Assembly (NCBI GenBank): GCA_947359465.1
Contig: OX375873.1
Coordinates: forward strand, 40,458,437-40,522,436
Source: Metellina segmentata
Taxonomy: Eukaryota; Arthropoda; Arachnida; Araneae; Tetragnathidae
DNA: 64,000 bases
Reading direction: 5' to 3'
Each line of letters begins with the position of its first letter. Position 1 is the stretch's first letter. The notes under the pieces are model-generated. The model saw nothing but the letters and a program-made list of their open reading frames with translations. It had not been told where the DNA came from and ran no database searches. Of the stretch, positions 10,200-20,904 are shown one piece after another. A program made the translations under genes and the position numbers.

Positions 10200-10930
10200 A
10201 ACAAGTTCAGTAAACAAGAATATATAAAATTGATACTAAATAGAAATAAATAGGGATTTGTTAAAAAAATAATTATTTACTTTCACTTATTTCCAAACTT
10301 TTATAGCACAGCTTGTCTGTTTAAGATATTGCACCATAAAATTGAAAATCTAATACCAAGTTTGTGTAAATACTGATACAAATTTTTTTGGCAGCCAATC
10401 TAGCCCTTTGACCGTCCTAAATATTTTAGTGGACTTCTTTGAAACGTCCTCTCTGTAGCTAAAGAATGAGCGCAAATTGATAGAAGAAAACTTTTCGGAC
10501 TGCACGAAAACCGGCCATGCAGTCTTTTCCATCCCCCTGTGCCTATTGATTCGTATAACAACAGGGGTCAATCTTCCCCACTTCCCCTTCAGGGTTAGGG
10601 CTCGGTAGGGCCATTCAAAGTCATAAATTAGTCTACTGAGAGGAGTATTTGCTGTCCTGAGGCTTTTCACGTGAGAACATTTCGGGTTTCTCTAAATCAG
10701 TTGTACTTGCTGCTTGTAATGTTCCAAAAGTGGCACTAAAGGTTTTTGTCAAACATTTTCTTTTGAAAGGTCTAGCAACTCGAGGGAAGAGCTTTCCGCA
10801 GGAAATTCGAGTATACTTTATTAATATTTTCCTGTTTGAACAAGTATTGATGGTTTAGTAAAATGTGATGAAGCATTTTCTGGTTCCTCCAATATACTAG
10901 TGAAATCTACAGTTGAATTGCTCAAACAAA
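10200..10930. other. intron sequence with an unassigned open frame
   Basis: Within an SMG6 intron. A 106-codon minus-strand frame (10350-10670) is somewhat less AT-rich than its surroundings and contains GLDWLPKKFVSVF and a basic middle part. I do not recognise it. It could be a transposon fragment next to the piggyBac remains. Confidence 0.4.
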
Positions 10931-11271
10931 AATGTTTTATCATCATATTTATCAGAGGGTTATTGAACTTGTCATGGATTCCGGTTCGGACTATTCTGAC
11001 AGAGAGGATTTAATTTCATCTTCTGAAGATGATAATTCTTCAACGAAAAGTGAATCTGACGATGATACTCTAAATGCTGCTCGCAATTGGTGTCCCATTG
11101 ATATACAATGCATCTACTCCTGCTCCTCCGAATTTTCAATTTACTTCAACTCCTGGAATAAGTCCTTCGATAAAGATTTTGCTTGGAAACACATATGATC
11201 CGATGATGTTTTTTAGCATATTTTTTTATGAGAAAATCATGAATTTCATCATGGAAGAAACTGATAGATAT

Positions 11272-11773
11272 TAGGGATGCGACATCGATAGCAAAACATC
11301 GATGTTCAAAATCAAAACATCGATGTTGATAATACATCGACCCAAAAACATCGATGTTTTTAAAATTCAGTGTATTTAAACTTGTTTTCCCATTTCTTAA
11401 AACTGGTTTAGCAACTAGTGATGCGACATCGGCTCCAATACATCGGTGTTTTTTTCTAAAACATCAATGTTTAGAAAACATGGACATTGATGTCACATCC
11501 CTACTTTTCAGACCCTTCATCCTTGGTCTCTTTGATCTAAAAGTATGTTCAATTGGCTGATTATAAAAATTATGCTACTTGACTATTTTTAAAATTTTTA
11601 AAACGGTAATTTTTTCATTTAAAAATAAAACATCGACACAGCGTAAAAACATCGACAAGTATAAACATCGATGTTACCAAAATATCGACCCCAATACATC
11701 GATGTTAAATACATCGATGTTTTTAAAAAAACATCGATGTTTTGAAAACATCGACATCGATGTCGCATCACTA
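11272..11773. mobile_element. hAT-type MITE built of CATCGATG palindromes
   Basis: Ends are TAGGGATGCGACATCGAT and, inverted, TAGTGATGCGACATCGAT, flanked by identical 8-base target duplications ATAGATAT (11264-11271 and 11774-11781). Eight-base duplications are the hAT mark. Removing the insert reconnects the piggyBac frame (TDRY to AEDFF). The interior has no coding sequence. It holds many CATCGATGTTTT units and a second pair of similar inverted ends near 11417 and 11505. Confidence 0.92.
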
Positions 11774-12198
11774 ATAGATATGCGGAAGATTTTTTCAACA
11801 AGTCCGATCTGACACCATCATCAAGAAAATTAAGTTGGAAAAATACGGACATCAAAGAACTAAATTTATTCTTTGATTTACTTTTACTTCAAGGAATAGT
11901 GTCAAAATCAGTACAAGAATGGTACTGGAGAAAAAGACCGATTTTAAGCACTCCCTTTTTTGGACAAATCATGAGTGAGAAAAGATATAGCTTGCTAATG
12001 AAATTTCTGCATTTTGAGGATTCGGATAAATTTCACAAAGAAACGCATCCAAATTCAAAGTTAAGAAGAAAAAAAATGTTTTCATGAAATGTTGGTTCAA
12101 AAATTTAAAACCGCTTATACACCTAACCAATCTGTGGCAATAGACGAATCTTTGTTTGCTTTCAAGGGCTCGCTTGAATGGAAACAATACATTGGTGT

Positions 12199-12415
12199 AA
12201 AGGCGGCTGGTTCACCTTAAATCTGTGGTGGCCGTCATCACGTTGGGTTGGTGTGGAAGTTTGGAGAGTGGGGTGCCAGCCCAGGTGTTGCTTCGTCATC
12301 TGACCGTGGTTCAAAATTACGAGGTGTTGTCCTCGGATCTTTCCCTTAAGAAATTCATCCCGGACCGTTGTCAATAGCCCGTCGTGTTGCTCTAGTACGT
12401 CGTTAATTACAAATT
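12199..12415 (+). mobile_element. SINE inserted in piggyBac remnant
   Basis: Plus-strand copy of the local SINE: GGCGGCTGGTTCACC, TTAAATCTGTGGTGG, GTGTGGAAGTTTGGAGAG, GTGGTTCAAAATTACG, GTTGTCCTCGGATCTTTCCC and GCTCTAGTACGTCGTTAATT occur in the same order as in other copies. The tRNA-like head is missing. The piggyBac text differs on its two sides, with a catalytic block repeated after it. Confidence 0.85.
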
Positions 12416-12944
12416 ACCATTTTTAACAGCTGTATTGACGAAGCCTTAATAAAATTTAAGGGTCGAGGGGAGCATAGTCCAATATATGCCCTTAAAACAA
12501 GCTAAACAAGATTTGAAAATGTGGCTCCTTTGTTCATCAAAATCCGGCTATGTTTTAAATTTTGAACTATATGCTGGAAAGATGAGTAATATTCCAATGT
12601 TCCCGAAAGGACTTGAATAAGATGTGGTCACGAATTTGATAAATACTCTGAAGAATAAAGGCCACGATAGATATTTTGACCGTTTTTCCTATTATTATAA
12701 ATTTTTTAAAAAAAGGGACATCATGGTTGCGAGACACTGAACGTAAACAGAAAGCATTTGCTCACTAACATCAAGGCCTTAAACTTTCTGAGGAAAAAAA
12801 TATATAAAGCTTTTCCAAAGCAAAACTAATTCCAACTTACTTAGCACGACGTGGATGGACAAAAAAAGTGTTTTTATGCTATTCCCAAACTCAAGAATGA
12901 AACAGGTCTTGTGCAAAGAAAGCAAAATTCTGTTAAGAAGACCC

Positions 12945-13865
12945 AGCACCTTAAAAATTAATCCGTTTTCAAAATATTCAAGAATTTTTAAAGTGTATCT
13001 TCTTTTGCAATTTTTATGATATAAGCTTCACTTTTTTTTATAATATTCCTTTAACTTAAACTAAATTTACAGATATGGAATTGAAGATACATTGAATAAA
13101 AATCTTGAAATAAAAAATAAAACCTGAAACGCTACTTAAAATATCACAAAAAACGTCACTTTACTGCACATTTATATATTTTTTAAATATTCTACTCGTA
13201 ATAACTGAAAATGCATACCTGTATTTCATAACAAGATACTATCTATCATGTAAAAAAAAATTGAAGTTAATTGATTGGAAATTAAAAAAGCCTTTGCATT
13301 TTGAATTAAAAGATAAACACAAAAAATAAAGTTGGAGAAAAAGTAGTTTAAAGTTTTAAAATTAAAAAAAATTATGGTATAAAATTATAAAAAAAATAAT
13401 TCAAATTTTTTCTATAGCTACTTTCTACATATAAGTGAAGTGTAAAACTTCCGTGGACCATAAGTGATCCCTTCTTTTTTTAAGAGCCTATTCCTTTGTT
13501 CTGATTGCTGTTTTCACTAATTTTCGAATATTTGAAATTTAATACTTCAGCTGTTCATTCTCTGATAGTTTTTTCAAGCATTAATTATCTGTCCACGTTA
13601 GAATCTCGGATCATAACCTAATCCCAACATATTTCTGAATAGTTGAAAGTACCCCTATAACTCGCAAACTACTTCTGATGCGGCCATTTCGACACGTTTC
13701 TTTGACACAAAATTCTCATTTGGACACTTTGACCAAATCATGTTGTATAGATTCTTTTTTGTCATGGAACTTGGAACATTCTTCTAAAAGTTAATTAGAA
13801 GCAAGGCGCTGGTATATTTAATACTTACTATTAAGTGTTTTTGCATCCCCATCCGAAAGTGAAGT

Positions 13866-13913
<48 letters not shown>

Positions 13914-14375
13914 CCTACTTCTATACCTTCAGAGCTCTGTCGTTTATTTTTAGGTATAGTTAATAATAACGCATAAACCAACAGAAAAACAAACAACAGA
14001 ATAACAAATATCAAAAAGAAAATCTAATCTAAACCCTTCTTTTTCTCAAATTATCGCTATAATTTACTTGTATAGCGCTAATACTGATGTAAATAAAAAA
14101 GCCAGGATATCAGTAACAGTACGAAGAAACGTTCCATCTTCTAAGCTATTTCATTTATTCAATCGTAAATAAATATCGAGGCTCTGCAGACGTACAAATG
14201 CGGTTAGTTTCGCTTTCAAAACACTGATTGCACAGGTGTAGTCTCACAAAATTCCTTATAACTTAAAAAAAAATACAAAAATCAGTCTGATTTTCTAGGA
14301 CAACATTTTAAACAGTATAAGGCAACTTTTGAAGCAAACTAATTTTTTCTGTATATTTGTCATTTTTAAGGTGCT
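12945..14375. mobile_element. putative DNA element with 14-bp inverted ends
   Basis: AGCACCTTAAAAAT at 12945-12958 is the exact reverse complement of 14362-14375. Between them is about 1.4 kb of AT-rich sequence that breaks the piggyBac frame. Flanks AGACCC and AGATCC may be an imperfect 6-base target duplication. No transposase is seen inside, so it would be non-autonomous and of uncertain superfamily. Confidence 0.5.
13868..13909. repeat. (TA)n microsatellite
   Basis: About 20 uninterrupted AT dinucleotides inside the AT-rich insert. Confidence 0.95.
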
Positions 14376-15130
14376 AGATCCTCTTAAAAGAGATAAAGTT
14401 TGCCCTATCGCTTTTATGAAGTACAATAAGTATATGGGTGGAGTGGATTTAGCTGACAAAAAGAGGAAATATTACACTACTTCAAGAAAATCCTCAGAAT
14501 GGTGGAAAGTATTTATTTCACTTCCTTCTTAATACAGCTGTCAATAATGCGTATATTTTGCATCATTTTAGAAGCACGCCGGTCCCTGAGAGGAACAATT
14601 CTCTTTACGATTTTAAATTGGAATTAATCTCCGATATAGACAAAAAGTATTCGACTGGAAAAAGAAAAAAAAACACATTCATTTCTTCCATCCCACACAT
14701 ACATAAGAGGAGCAAAATTGATGTCCGAAAAGGAAAGTGTGTTCAATGCCGAGAAAACGAAATAAAAACGTCTTCTAACAGATATGTAGTGTGCACATGG
14801 AAGTGCGAAATTTGTATTATCTGAACCTATAAATTAAGCATAAGCTATTGAGCATAAACCAATGACCTTCTGTAAAAAAAAAGGATTTTTAAAGTTGAAA
14901 AAAAATCCTATCTTCCATTTTCAATTTGGATGACTCGAGTCTAAAAATTGGCACCATTCACTCTTCTTCGAAAGCCCTGCAGAAGAATGGGGAAAGACCC
15001 GTTTAATGGATCCAGGCGTCTCGTTGTGAATCCGACAACATTCTTTTCCCCAGTCCCCGTAACCACAAAACGACCTTATCGCAGCTGACCCGCTCCCTTA
15101 TTGTGAGCGAGGGGGAAAGCACTAGCGAAA

Positions 15131-15306
15131 TTCTACGTCGGAGCCGGTTGTCGGAAAGTAAACTAAGAGCAACTTTCTACGCCGCAGCCGGTCTTAGAGT
15201 AGCAATCGAAGAACGACTTTCTGCGACGGAGCCGGTTGAAGAACAGTCATCGGAGAGCGACTTTCTACGTTCCAGCCGGTCGAAGGGCTAGTCATATTGA
15301 CATTTT
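15131..15306 (+). repeat. 44-bp degenerate tandem repeat, four units
   Basis: The block TTCTACG..GGAGCCGGT starts at 15131, 15175, 15219 and 15263, an exact 44-base period. Units share TTCT(A/G)CG and AGCCGGT and diverge between. The region is clearly richer in G+C than its surroundings. It lies downstream of the piggyBac remains and inside an SMG6 intron. It could belong to an LTR or be a local minisatellite. A 62-codon open frame runs through it but looks incidental. Confidence 0.75.
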
Positions 15307-15873
15307 ATAATCAAACTTACTTTATTTCACAAAACTTTTTCAAACTTTAATCCTAAGACAATTTAGTAACCCATGAGTTGACCTAAAAAGTCAGCATAGT
15401 GAAAAGCAAAGATCTCACTTATGAAAGAAAGTTTGGATACAATTTTATTTTATTTTTAATATTTATTACATATTTAGATCTACAAGAAATAGTTGATTGT
15501 GATTTAGGATGCAAGGGCCATATTTGGCCAAGCTGACCAAAACAGCATCCAGCAAATGGAAACACAAGGCAGGTTTCGTCCTATGCTGAAAATGCCACAT
15601 TTGGTCAAGATGCAATGAGCACAAGAAACACAATGTCAACTAATAGACATCACACACAAAAGTTAAGTTTTACTGACACTAAAGCGAGATATTAACCCTG
15701 AAGGAATAAACCTGAGTCGTCTACACTTATAGTACCACAAGGAAAATTCCGCTCTTGTAGGTGGCCAGCAGAATGATTTGGGTTTACCAGATATGTGTGT
15801 GTGCGTAAAGGAATACAATTGTACTATAAGAAAAATAAGACAAATGAAACGTAAAATTAAAAAGAATATTTAC
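15307..15873. other. SMG6 intron, nothing recognised
   Basis: Intron sequence next to the donor of the large SMG6 exon. No coding frame or known repeat was identified. Confidence 0.5.
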
Positions 15874-17794
15874 CCTTGCTTCTGAGGTTCAGGTGCTACT
15901 GCTGGAACCTCACTTAAACACAGTGATCTGGAAAATCCTACATCTAGAAATGCCACAGAAGGTAGGCACTGAATTGGTCCACCACCGTTCTCTCTGGGCC
16001 CTGCATATGAATTATGAACATCATCATCAGGCTGCATGTAACTATACTGTTGGTGCATAGCAGCTGGATGAGGAGGAGGGATATAGCCCAAGTTGGGTAC
16101 AGGAGCAAAAAGATATGACTGGCCAAAGTCAGTAGAATAATTGGGTGGACTTCTGTTAGGAAATTGTATAACTGGGTGTGAAGCTGGAGCAGGTTTGTTG
16201 ATTATTTCGGAAATACTGGGACCATTTGGGTCAGATAATTGCTTGCGTATAAAAGTTTGAGGTTCTTGAAACACACTAGGAGCATACATAGCATTTTTAA
16301 GTACTTCACTTTGGGGATCAGGTTTTTCAAAGTGATCAGGTAACTTTAAAATGCCTCCATTTCCGTTCCCAAAAGGATTCACAATAGCAGAATGGTTATT
16401 ATCCAAAATCGATGCTTTATTCTTTTGATATCTGGCAGTAATGCAGGTCTCTGTCTGTTCTATCTTCATTCTATCTAAACTTGCCTTATTATCCACAGTG
16501 CTGTTAGAACCACGGCTGCGATGACGAACATCACTTTTTTTTATTGAATCACGATTGAAAGTTTCTTGATTGGATTTCTTAATTTCAACTTTTTTTACAA
16601 TTAACTCATTAGTTGCAGACTTTCCTGAATAAATTCTACTTGAGTTAAATACTTTCCCTCTGTCTGCTTTTTTATGCTGTCTTGATTCATCTTCCAAGCT
16701 TTTGTTCCTTAATCCATATGCATTTTTTGATTTCGAATTACTACCTCCTTTTTGGCTATATGCTAAGGCCTCCTGTCTAGGGCAATTTCTCCTGTTACTT
16801 GACGTTTCAGTTTCTTCAGCATGATTTACATTCCTTTGATCTTTAGCCTTGCAAACAGATGAGAGAGAATCAAGACTATCACTACACAGTTCTTCTGTCT
16901 CCACTACATCTCCTGATGTAGACCTTGAATTAGACAAGTCGTACTCGTCCATAATATCGGCCCATGACCTGGTCTTCAAAGGGGAGCTTGAATTTAAAGA
17001 TTTGGATGGAATACATTTCTTGAAAGTTTCCTTTTCAGCTTTCGAATTACTACTTCCTTTTTGGCTGGATGCTAAGGCCTCCTGTCTAGGGCAATTTCTC
17101 CTGTTACTTGACGTTTTAGTTTCTTCAGCATGATTTACATTCCTTTGATATTTAGCCTTGTAAACAGATGAGAGAGAATCAAGACTATCACTACACAGTT
17201 CTTCTGTCTCCACTACATCTCCTGATGTAGACCTTGAATTAGACAAGTCGTACTCGTCCATAAGATCGCCCCCTGAACTAGTGGTCAAAGGGGAGCTTGA
17301 ATTTATACATTTGGATGGGATACATTTCTTGAAAATTTCCTTTTCATCTTCTTTTTCGAATGACATAGTTCTGTCATCATGTTGAAAATAACGATTAGAC
17401 CAATTTTGTCTCCTAGACACTCCAATTTGTTTTGTTGCTGAGGGCTTTTGTTTGAGCGTTTCTAATTTCTGCTCTTTGAGGTAAGCAACTCTAGCTTTTG
17501 AGACATAAATTTCAGCACTTGGCCGACGACTTTTTATCTTTTTTGGTTTCTGTGAGTCCAAATTTAACTCATTTGATTTTCTATCATTGGAAACACCCAC
17601 ATTAGCAGACACAGATAAGTCTAAGTTTACGATATCCGGGGACAAATATTCACTTTTTATCTCACATTCTTCGATTTTCCTGTTTTTATTTCGGAGACCC
17701 ATACCAGGACGATATAATATTATATCAGGTTTCTGTCGCTCCATTTTGACTGGATTCATTATGCTATTAGAATCGCTAGATCCACAGTTTCTAA
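15874..17794 (-). CDS. SMG6: SMG6 large N-terminal exon (EJC-binding region)
   Basis: An open frame of about 630 codons starts at the ATG at 17759 and runs to the donor GG|GTAAAT. Residues 10-24 (KPDIILYRPGMGLRN) match the exon-junction-complex-binding motif RPDLEIYKPGLSRLRN of SMG6; a weaker RRPSAEIY follows near residue 80. The middle is Ser/Lys/Glu-rich and probably unstructured. Near residue 460 it has GILKLPDHF, like GILILPAHT of SMG6, and near 565-590 a Pro/Tyr-rich part. The frame stays open 35 bases above the ATG to a good acceptor (TTTCTGTTTTAG), so an upstream exon may supply the true start. A 103-residue tandem duplication (residues about 138-343) is unusual. The frame itself has no stops. 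Confidence 0.9.
16731..17348 (-). repeat. 309-bp tandem duplication in SMG6 coding exon
   Basis: Two adjacent units, 17040-17348 and 16731-17039, are nearly identical and in frame (103 codons each). Each encodes FKKCIPSK, MDEYDLSNSRSTSGDVVETE, ELCSDSLDSLSSV and NRRNCPRQEALA. Differences are scattered substitutions, several of which change the amino acid. Confidence 0.95.
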
Positions 17795-17989
17795 CTAAAA
17801 CAGAAAAAATAATTATTCGACTACAATATAATTACAGCTCACTGAATATTCGCATTTATAATTATATATGTATGTATGCAATAATGTTTTTAGAGTCGTT
17901 AACAGAAAATATTTCCTGTCAAGGAGAATATAATCCACAGATTTATCGAGAATTGCACAGTTTAAAATCTCATTTTCTGGAAATTTCAA

Positions 17990-18125
17990 TTGCTTTCAGA
18001 AATGAGAAAGAGGCTTTCATGCTTAAGATATTTATTAAGGTCAGACCCTCGCGCAGCCTTACGACCAGCCGGCATTTTCCACGCGCAGTGTTCGGCAGAT
18101 GACAAAAGGACTGAACGATATCTCA
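17990..18125 (-). promoter_or_regulatory. possible SMG6 promoter or first exon
   Basis: A short CpG-richer patch lies just upstream of the large SMG6 exon. On the minus strand it contains ATGCCGGCTGG at 18076, starting a 29-codon frame (MPAGRKAARG...). No clear splice donor linking it in frame to the exon at 17794 was found, so it may be 5' UTR or promoter. The call is based on position and composition. Confidence 0.35.
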
Positions 18126-18345
18126 CGTGGGTTTTGCAGACGGCGGAACCAGCTGGATATAGTAGACGCTTAACTTTTATTGAACAATTGCTATTTGCAG
18201 CATTAGTGTGCTTTCGACGTCATACTCCAAATTATGAAAAAATTATACTTGTGATCGTCCAATTGTTTCGCGTATGCGCGTCTTTCTTTAAAGGTTAATG
18301 CGATTTAGACAACTTTATTTTCTAAACCCCAAACCCAACATAGTG

Positions 18346-18363
18346 TGGGGGCTCGGCCGGGAT
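18346..18363 (+). other. LTR-retrotransposon primer binding site, tRNA-Pro type
   Basis: TGGGGGCTCGGCCGGGAT differs by one base from the usual complement of the tRNA-Pro 3' end (TGGGGGCTCGTCCGGGAT). It lies a few bases after a CCAACA that could be an LTR end, and upstream of gag-like sequence in the same direction. Confidence 0.75.
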
Positions 18364-20200
18364 CAGTAACGAATGACGGGGTTAAAAAAGACACAAAGAA
18401 ATTGTGAACTAACGAATTACACTGTGAAGACACCTTCGAGCTGAAAACGAAGCAAGAAACTGTGAGTACAACTTTATCTTTTTCAACTATTGCATTTCTT
18501 AGACGAGCACGAAAGATCCACTTATTAACTGTAGTGCACAAATTAGAATTAACAGCGTCGGAAAATGCTGAAGTGCAACAATTAGTTTGAATAATAATGT
18601 AGTCGAAAGACTACGACAAAGAGATCGAAAGAGTTTACTTTTGACTGCTAATAATGAGCGTGAAAAGTTAGAAAAATTCGAAACTGAAAAAAGCGAGCAT
18701 GAATATAATTTAAAAATGTTAGGGCTAGAGTTGAGGAGTAAGAAAGGTAGATTAACTGTGCAAGAAACTCCACCCAAAACTGATTTATTAAATCTACTAA
18801 AGATTTATGATAACAGCAGAGACATAAGTGTTTGCCTTTCGTTATTTGAGAAACAAATAAGTAGAGCATAGCAAAAGTAAATTTGGTTTCTTATTTGTTG
18901 GGGTTACTACCACTTAACATAATCAATTTAATTAAACGTGAACCTGATCCATCAGGAAAAGACTATGATTATAGCAGGAAACTGTAACTTAAAAGATTCA
19001 AATTAGCTTCCAAACAACTTAGACTAATAAGAGAAAATCGTCCTCTTGGCGAGATTTTGGTTTTGAAGTGAACAACTTTTTCCAAGAATGGATAAATTGC
19101 TTAGAAAAATCCAATTTTCAAAATCTAAAGCAACTAACGGTCGTTGATAAAAAAAAAATACCTAATGACGTACACGATCATTTTCTGGACGATTTGTCAA
19201 AAAATAAAGAAAATAGAAGATTTGGTAAACAAGCTAGACGAATACGTAGCTGCAAGAAGTCGTCTCAAAAAGAAACAATCAAAAATCTACGAGTTTCTGA
19301 AAACAAAATTAAATCAGGTGTCAAAGAAGCTAAAAATTTATCACAGTCGCTCATTCGCGCTCAAAGAAATTAAGTTGATGATAATTATTACAATAAGAGA
19401 GATATAAAGTGTTTGAATTGTAATGAGATGGGGGCACAAATGAATTCATTGCAAAAACAGAAAAGATGGACCAAAATGTTTTAAATGTGATAACAAGGGC
19501 CATAAAGCTAGTTTTTGTCCTTAAAAAAAGTTTCCAGTGTCACTCAAATAAATTATTCATTTGTAATTCATCAAAAACTATAAATAAGCTTAGCATTCAT
19601 TGATACTGGAAGTAATATTAGTATGATTACAATTTTTATTTCAAAATTGGTCAACCTAATTTGGATACAGATAATGTGAAATTAACTGATATAAGTGAAG
19701 AGAGTGTTATTCCTGTAGGTTTCTTTCAATGTGATCTATCAATTGACGTATATCTAATATCAACCAATGTCTATGGGTTGAAAGAATATGGAATGAAATG
19801 TTATTGGGATGAACTGATGAGAAATCTCAAGTTTACGTTAAGCGAAAACGAAATTAAAATAGAAGGAAGGGAAAATTAAGTTTGTGTCAACAATGCACAG
19901 TTGGCTAAAAACGAAGCCTGATTATATCAGTGCGTTTCTCCGAACTGAGATGCGATGCCAGTCAGCAAAAAACAGCTGCCCCTAGACTCGTAAATGATTA
20001 CAGACCAAACAAAACTAAAAGCACGGAATTAAAAATAAATATTATTATCAGCGATGGTATTCCTATTTGCCATTGTTCTCGCAGTTTGACTATTAAAGAT
20101 AAAATAATTGTAGAGGCTTAGATACAGGAAGGGATGATAAAAAACAGTTGTTCAGATTATTCTTACCGGTTGTTTTGTGCAAATAATTCATTTAATAATT
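18364..20200 (+). pseudogene. decayed Ty3/gypsy-like gag-pol
   Basis: After the primer site come gag-like, charged helical frames (18587-18871, then 19068-19407). Two CCHC zinc knuckles follow near 19405-19520 (CLNCNEMG.. and CFKCDNKGHKASFC), broken by a stop and a shift. A protease active site AFIDTGSNISMIT lies near 19592-19630. The start of reverse transcriptase is near 20040-20190 (LTIKDKIIVEA, IQEGMIKNSCSDYS). The rest of RT, RNase H and integrase are absent. Many shifts mean an old copy. Confidence 0.8.
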
Positions 20201-20249
20201 CTATCTATTCAATATATTAATTCTATCTATTTCAATCGATCAATGCTCT

Positions 20250-20510
20250 CAAAGGTCTGTTCCATAATTTACAATGCAAAAAGTGTATTCCCATCACTGA
20301 ACTTACTGATTAAATTATACACTATCGAATGCCTCGTGCGAAATATAAATAATTATTCCTAGTAAAGTAAAAATCTCAGTATTTTGCAAAGCAATCCTTA
20401 CTCAATGAGTCAAGAAATGGCTGCGTGCTGATGATGACTTGAAAAGTGTTACAGGCAAGTATAGAAATCAAAATTTGAATGTGTTAAGATCTGAAAACAT
20501 TGACGCAGTT
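20250..20510 (+). repeat. dispersed repeat, shared with 59418-59700
   Basis: Shared text includes ACACTATCGAATGCC, AAATAATTATTCCTAGTAAA, GTCAAGAAA.GGCTGCG and AAAAGTGTTACA, in the same order and strand as at 59418-59700. No coding motif was recognised, and the family is unknown. Confidence 0.75.
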
Positions 20511-20904
20511 ATCAAACCAGAGATCTTCTTAAATCGAAAACTCGGTGGATTACAGTGGACTTACCGTACCCTCATCTAAGTGAAGTGATGTAAGGAAAGC
20601 AACCGAAGTGTTGTTAGGATTTCGCCATCCCGAATATTTGCATATAAACAGCGTAATGTAAAGGTTTTGATAGGAAGAATTTGTTTGATACTTCAGGAAA
20701 TAGTCGAACAAGTGATTTAACCTTATATCAAAATGAGAATTACCATTTGAATGGTTTTGGGGATTGATTCCGGAAGTCACCAACAGCCCGCTCTATAGTT
20801 TCAGTGTTTCGTTACTTAAAATACCAATACCATTCTAATAAAATATGAAAAATCAGCGGGAAAATATGAAATGAAGGAAACTCAGGAAAAAAAAGTACTT
20901 GAAG
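20511..20904. other. no gene recognised
   Basis: A minus-strand frame (20550-20783) and a degraded plus-strand frame with VRKATEVLLGFRHPEYL are seen. Neither could be assigned. It may be more of the decayed LTR element. Confidence 0.4.

Larger units (their letters stand above)
10970..14822 (+). pseudogene. piggyBac transposase, interrupted by nested insertions
   Basis: Pieces in order: an acidic N-terminus (MDSGSDYSDREDL, 10975) and FIMEETDRY to 11271; then WKNTDIKELNLFFDLLLLQGI, SVQEWYWRKRP and FHFED-like text at 11838-12090; AIDESLFAFKG near 12140 with the first catalytic Asp; KMWLLCSSKSGYVLNFELYAGK near 12515-12580; RYFDRFF near 12670 with the second Asp position; W.DKK and MLFPNS near 12850-12890; and YNKYMGGVDLADKKRKYY near 14423 with the third. 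It ends in a cysteine-rich tail near 14738-14815 (CVQC...C.WKCEIC). Frames shift repeatedly. A second IDEALIKFKG block near 12434 repeats the first catalytic motif, so two piggyBac copies may be fused here. Confidence 0.88.

Noticed and set aside
13784..14014. Open frame with hydrophobic N-terminus
   Set aside because: It runs through the (TA)n microsatellite, giving an Ile-Tyr repeat; not a credible gene.
15509..15530. Link between GGCCATATTTGGCCA here and the tail of the second SINE near 57951
   Set aside because: The shared word is nearly self-complementary and the flanks do not match; probably chance.
16849..17133. Plus-strand open frame of 94 codons
   Set aside because: Antisense of the SMG6 exon duplication; no motif of its own.
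17587..18298. Two plus-strand open frames (171 and 102 codons)
   Set aside because: They overlap the start of the SMG6 exon and its upstream CpG-richer patch on the opposite strand, with no recognisable domain or splice context.
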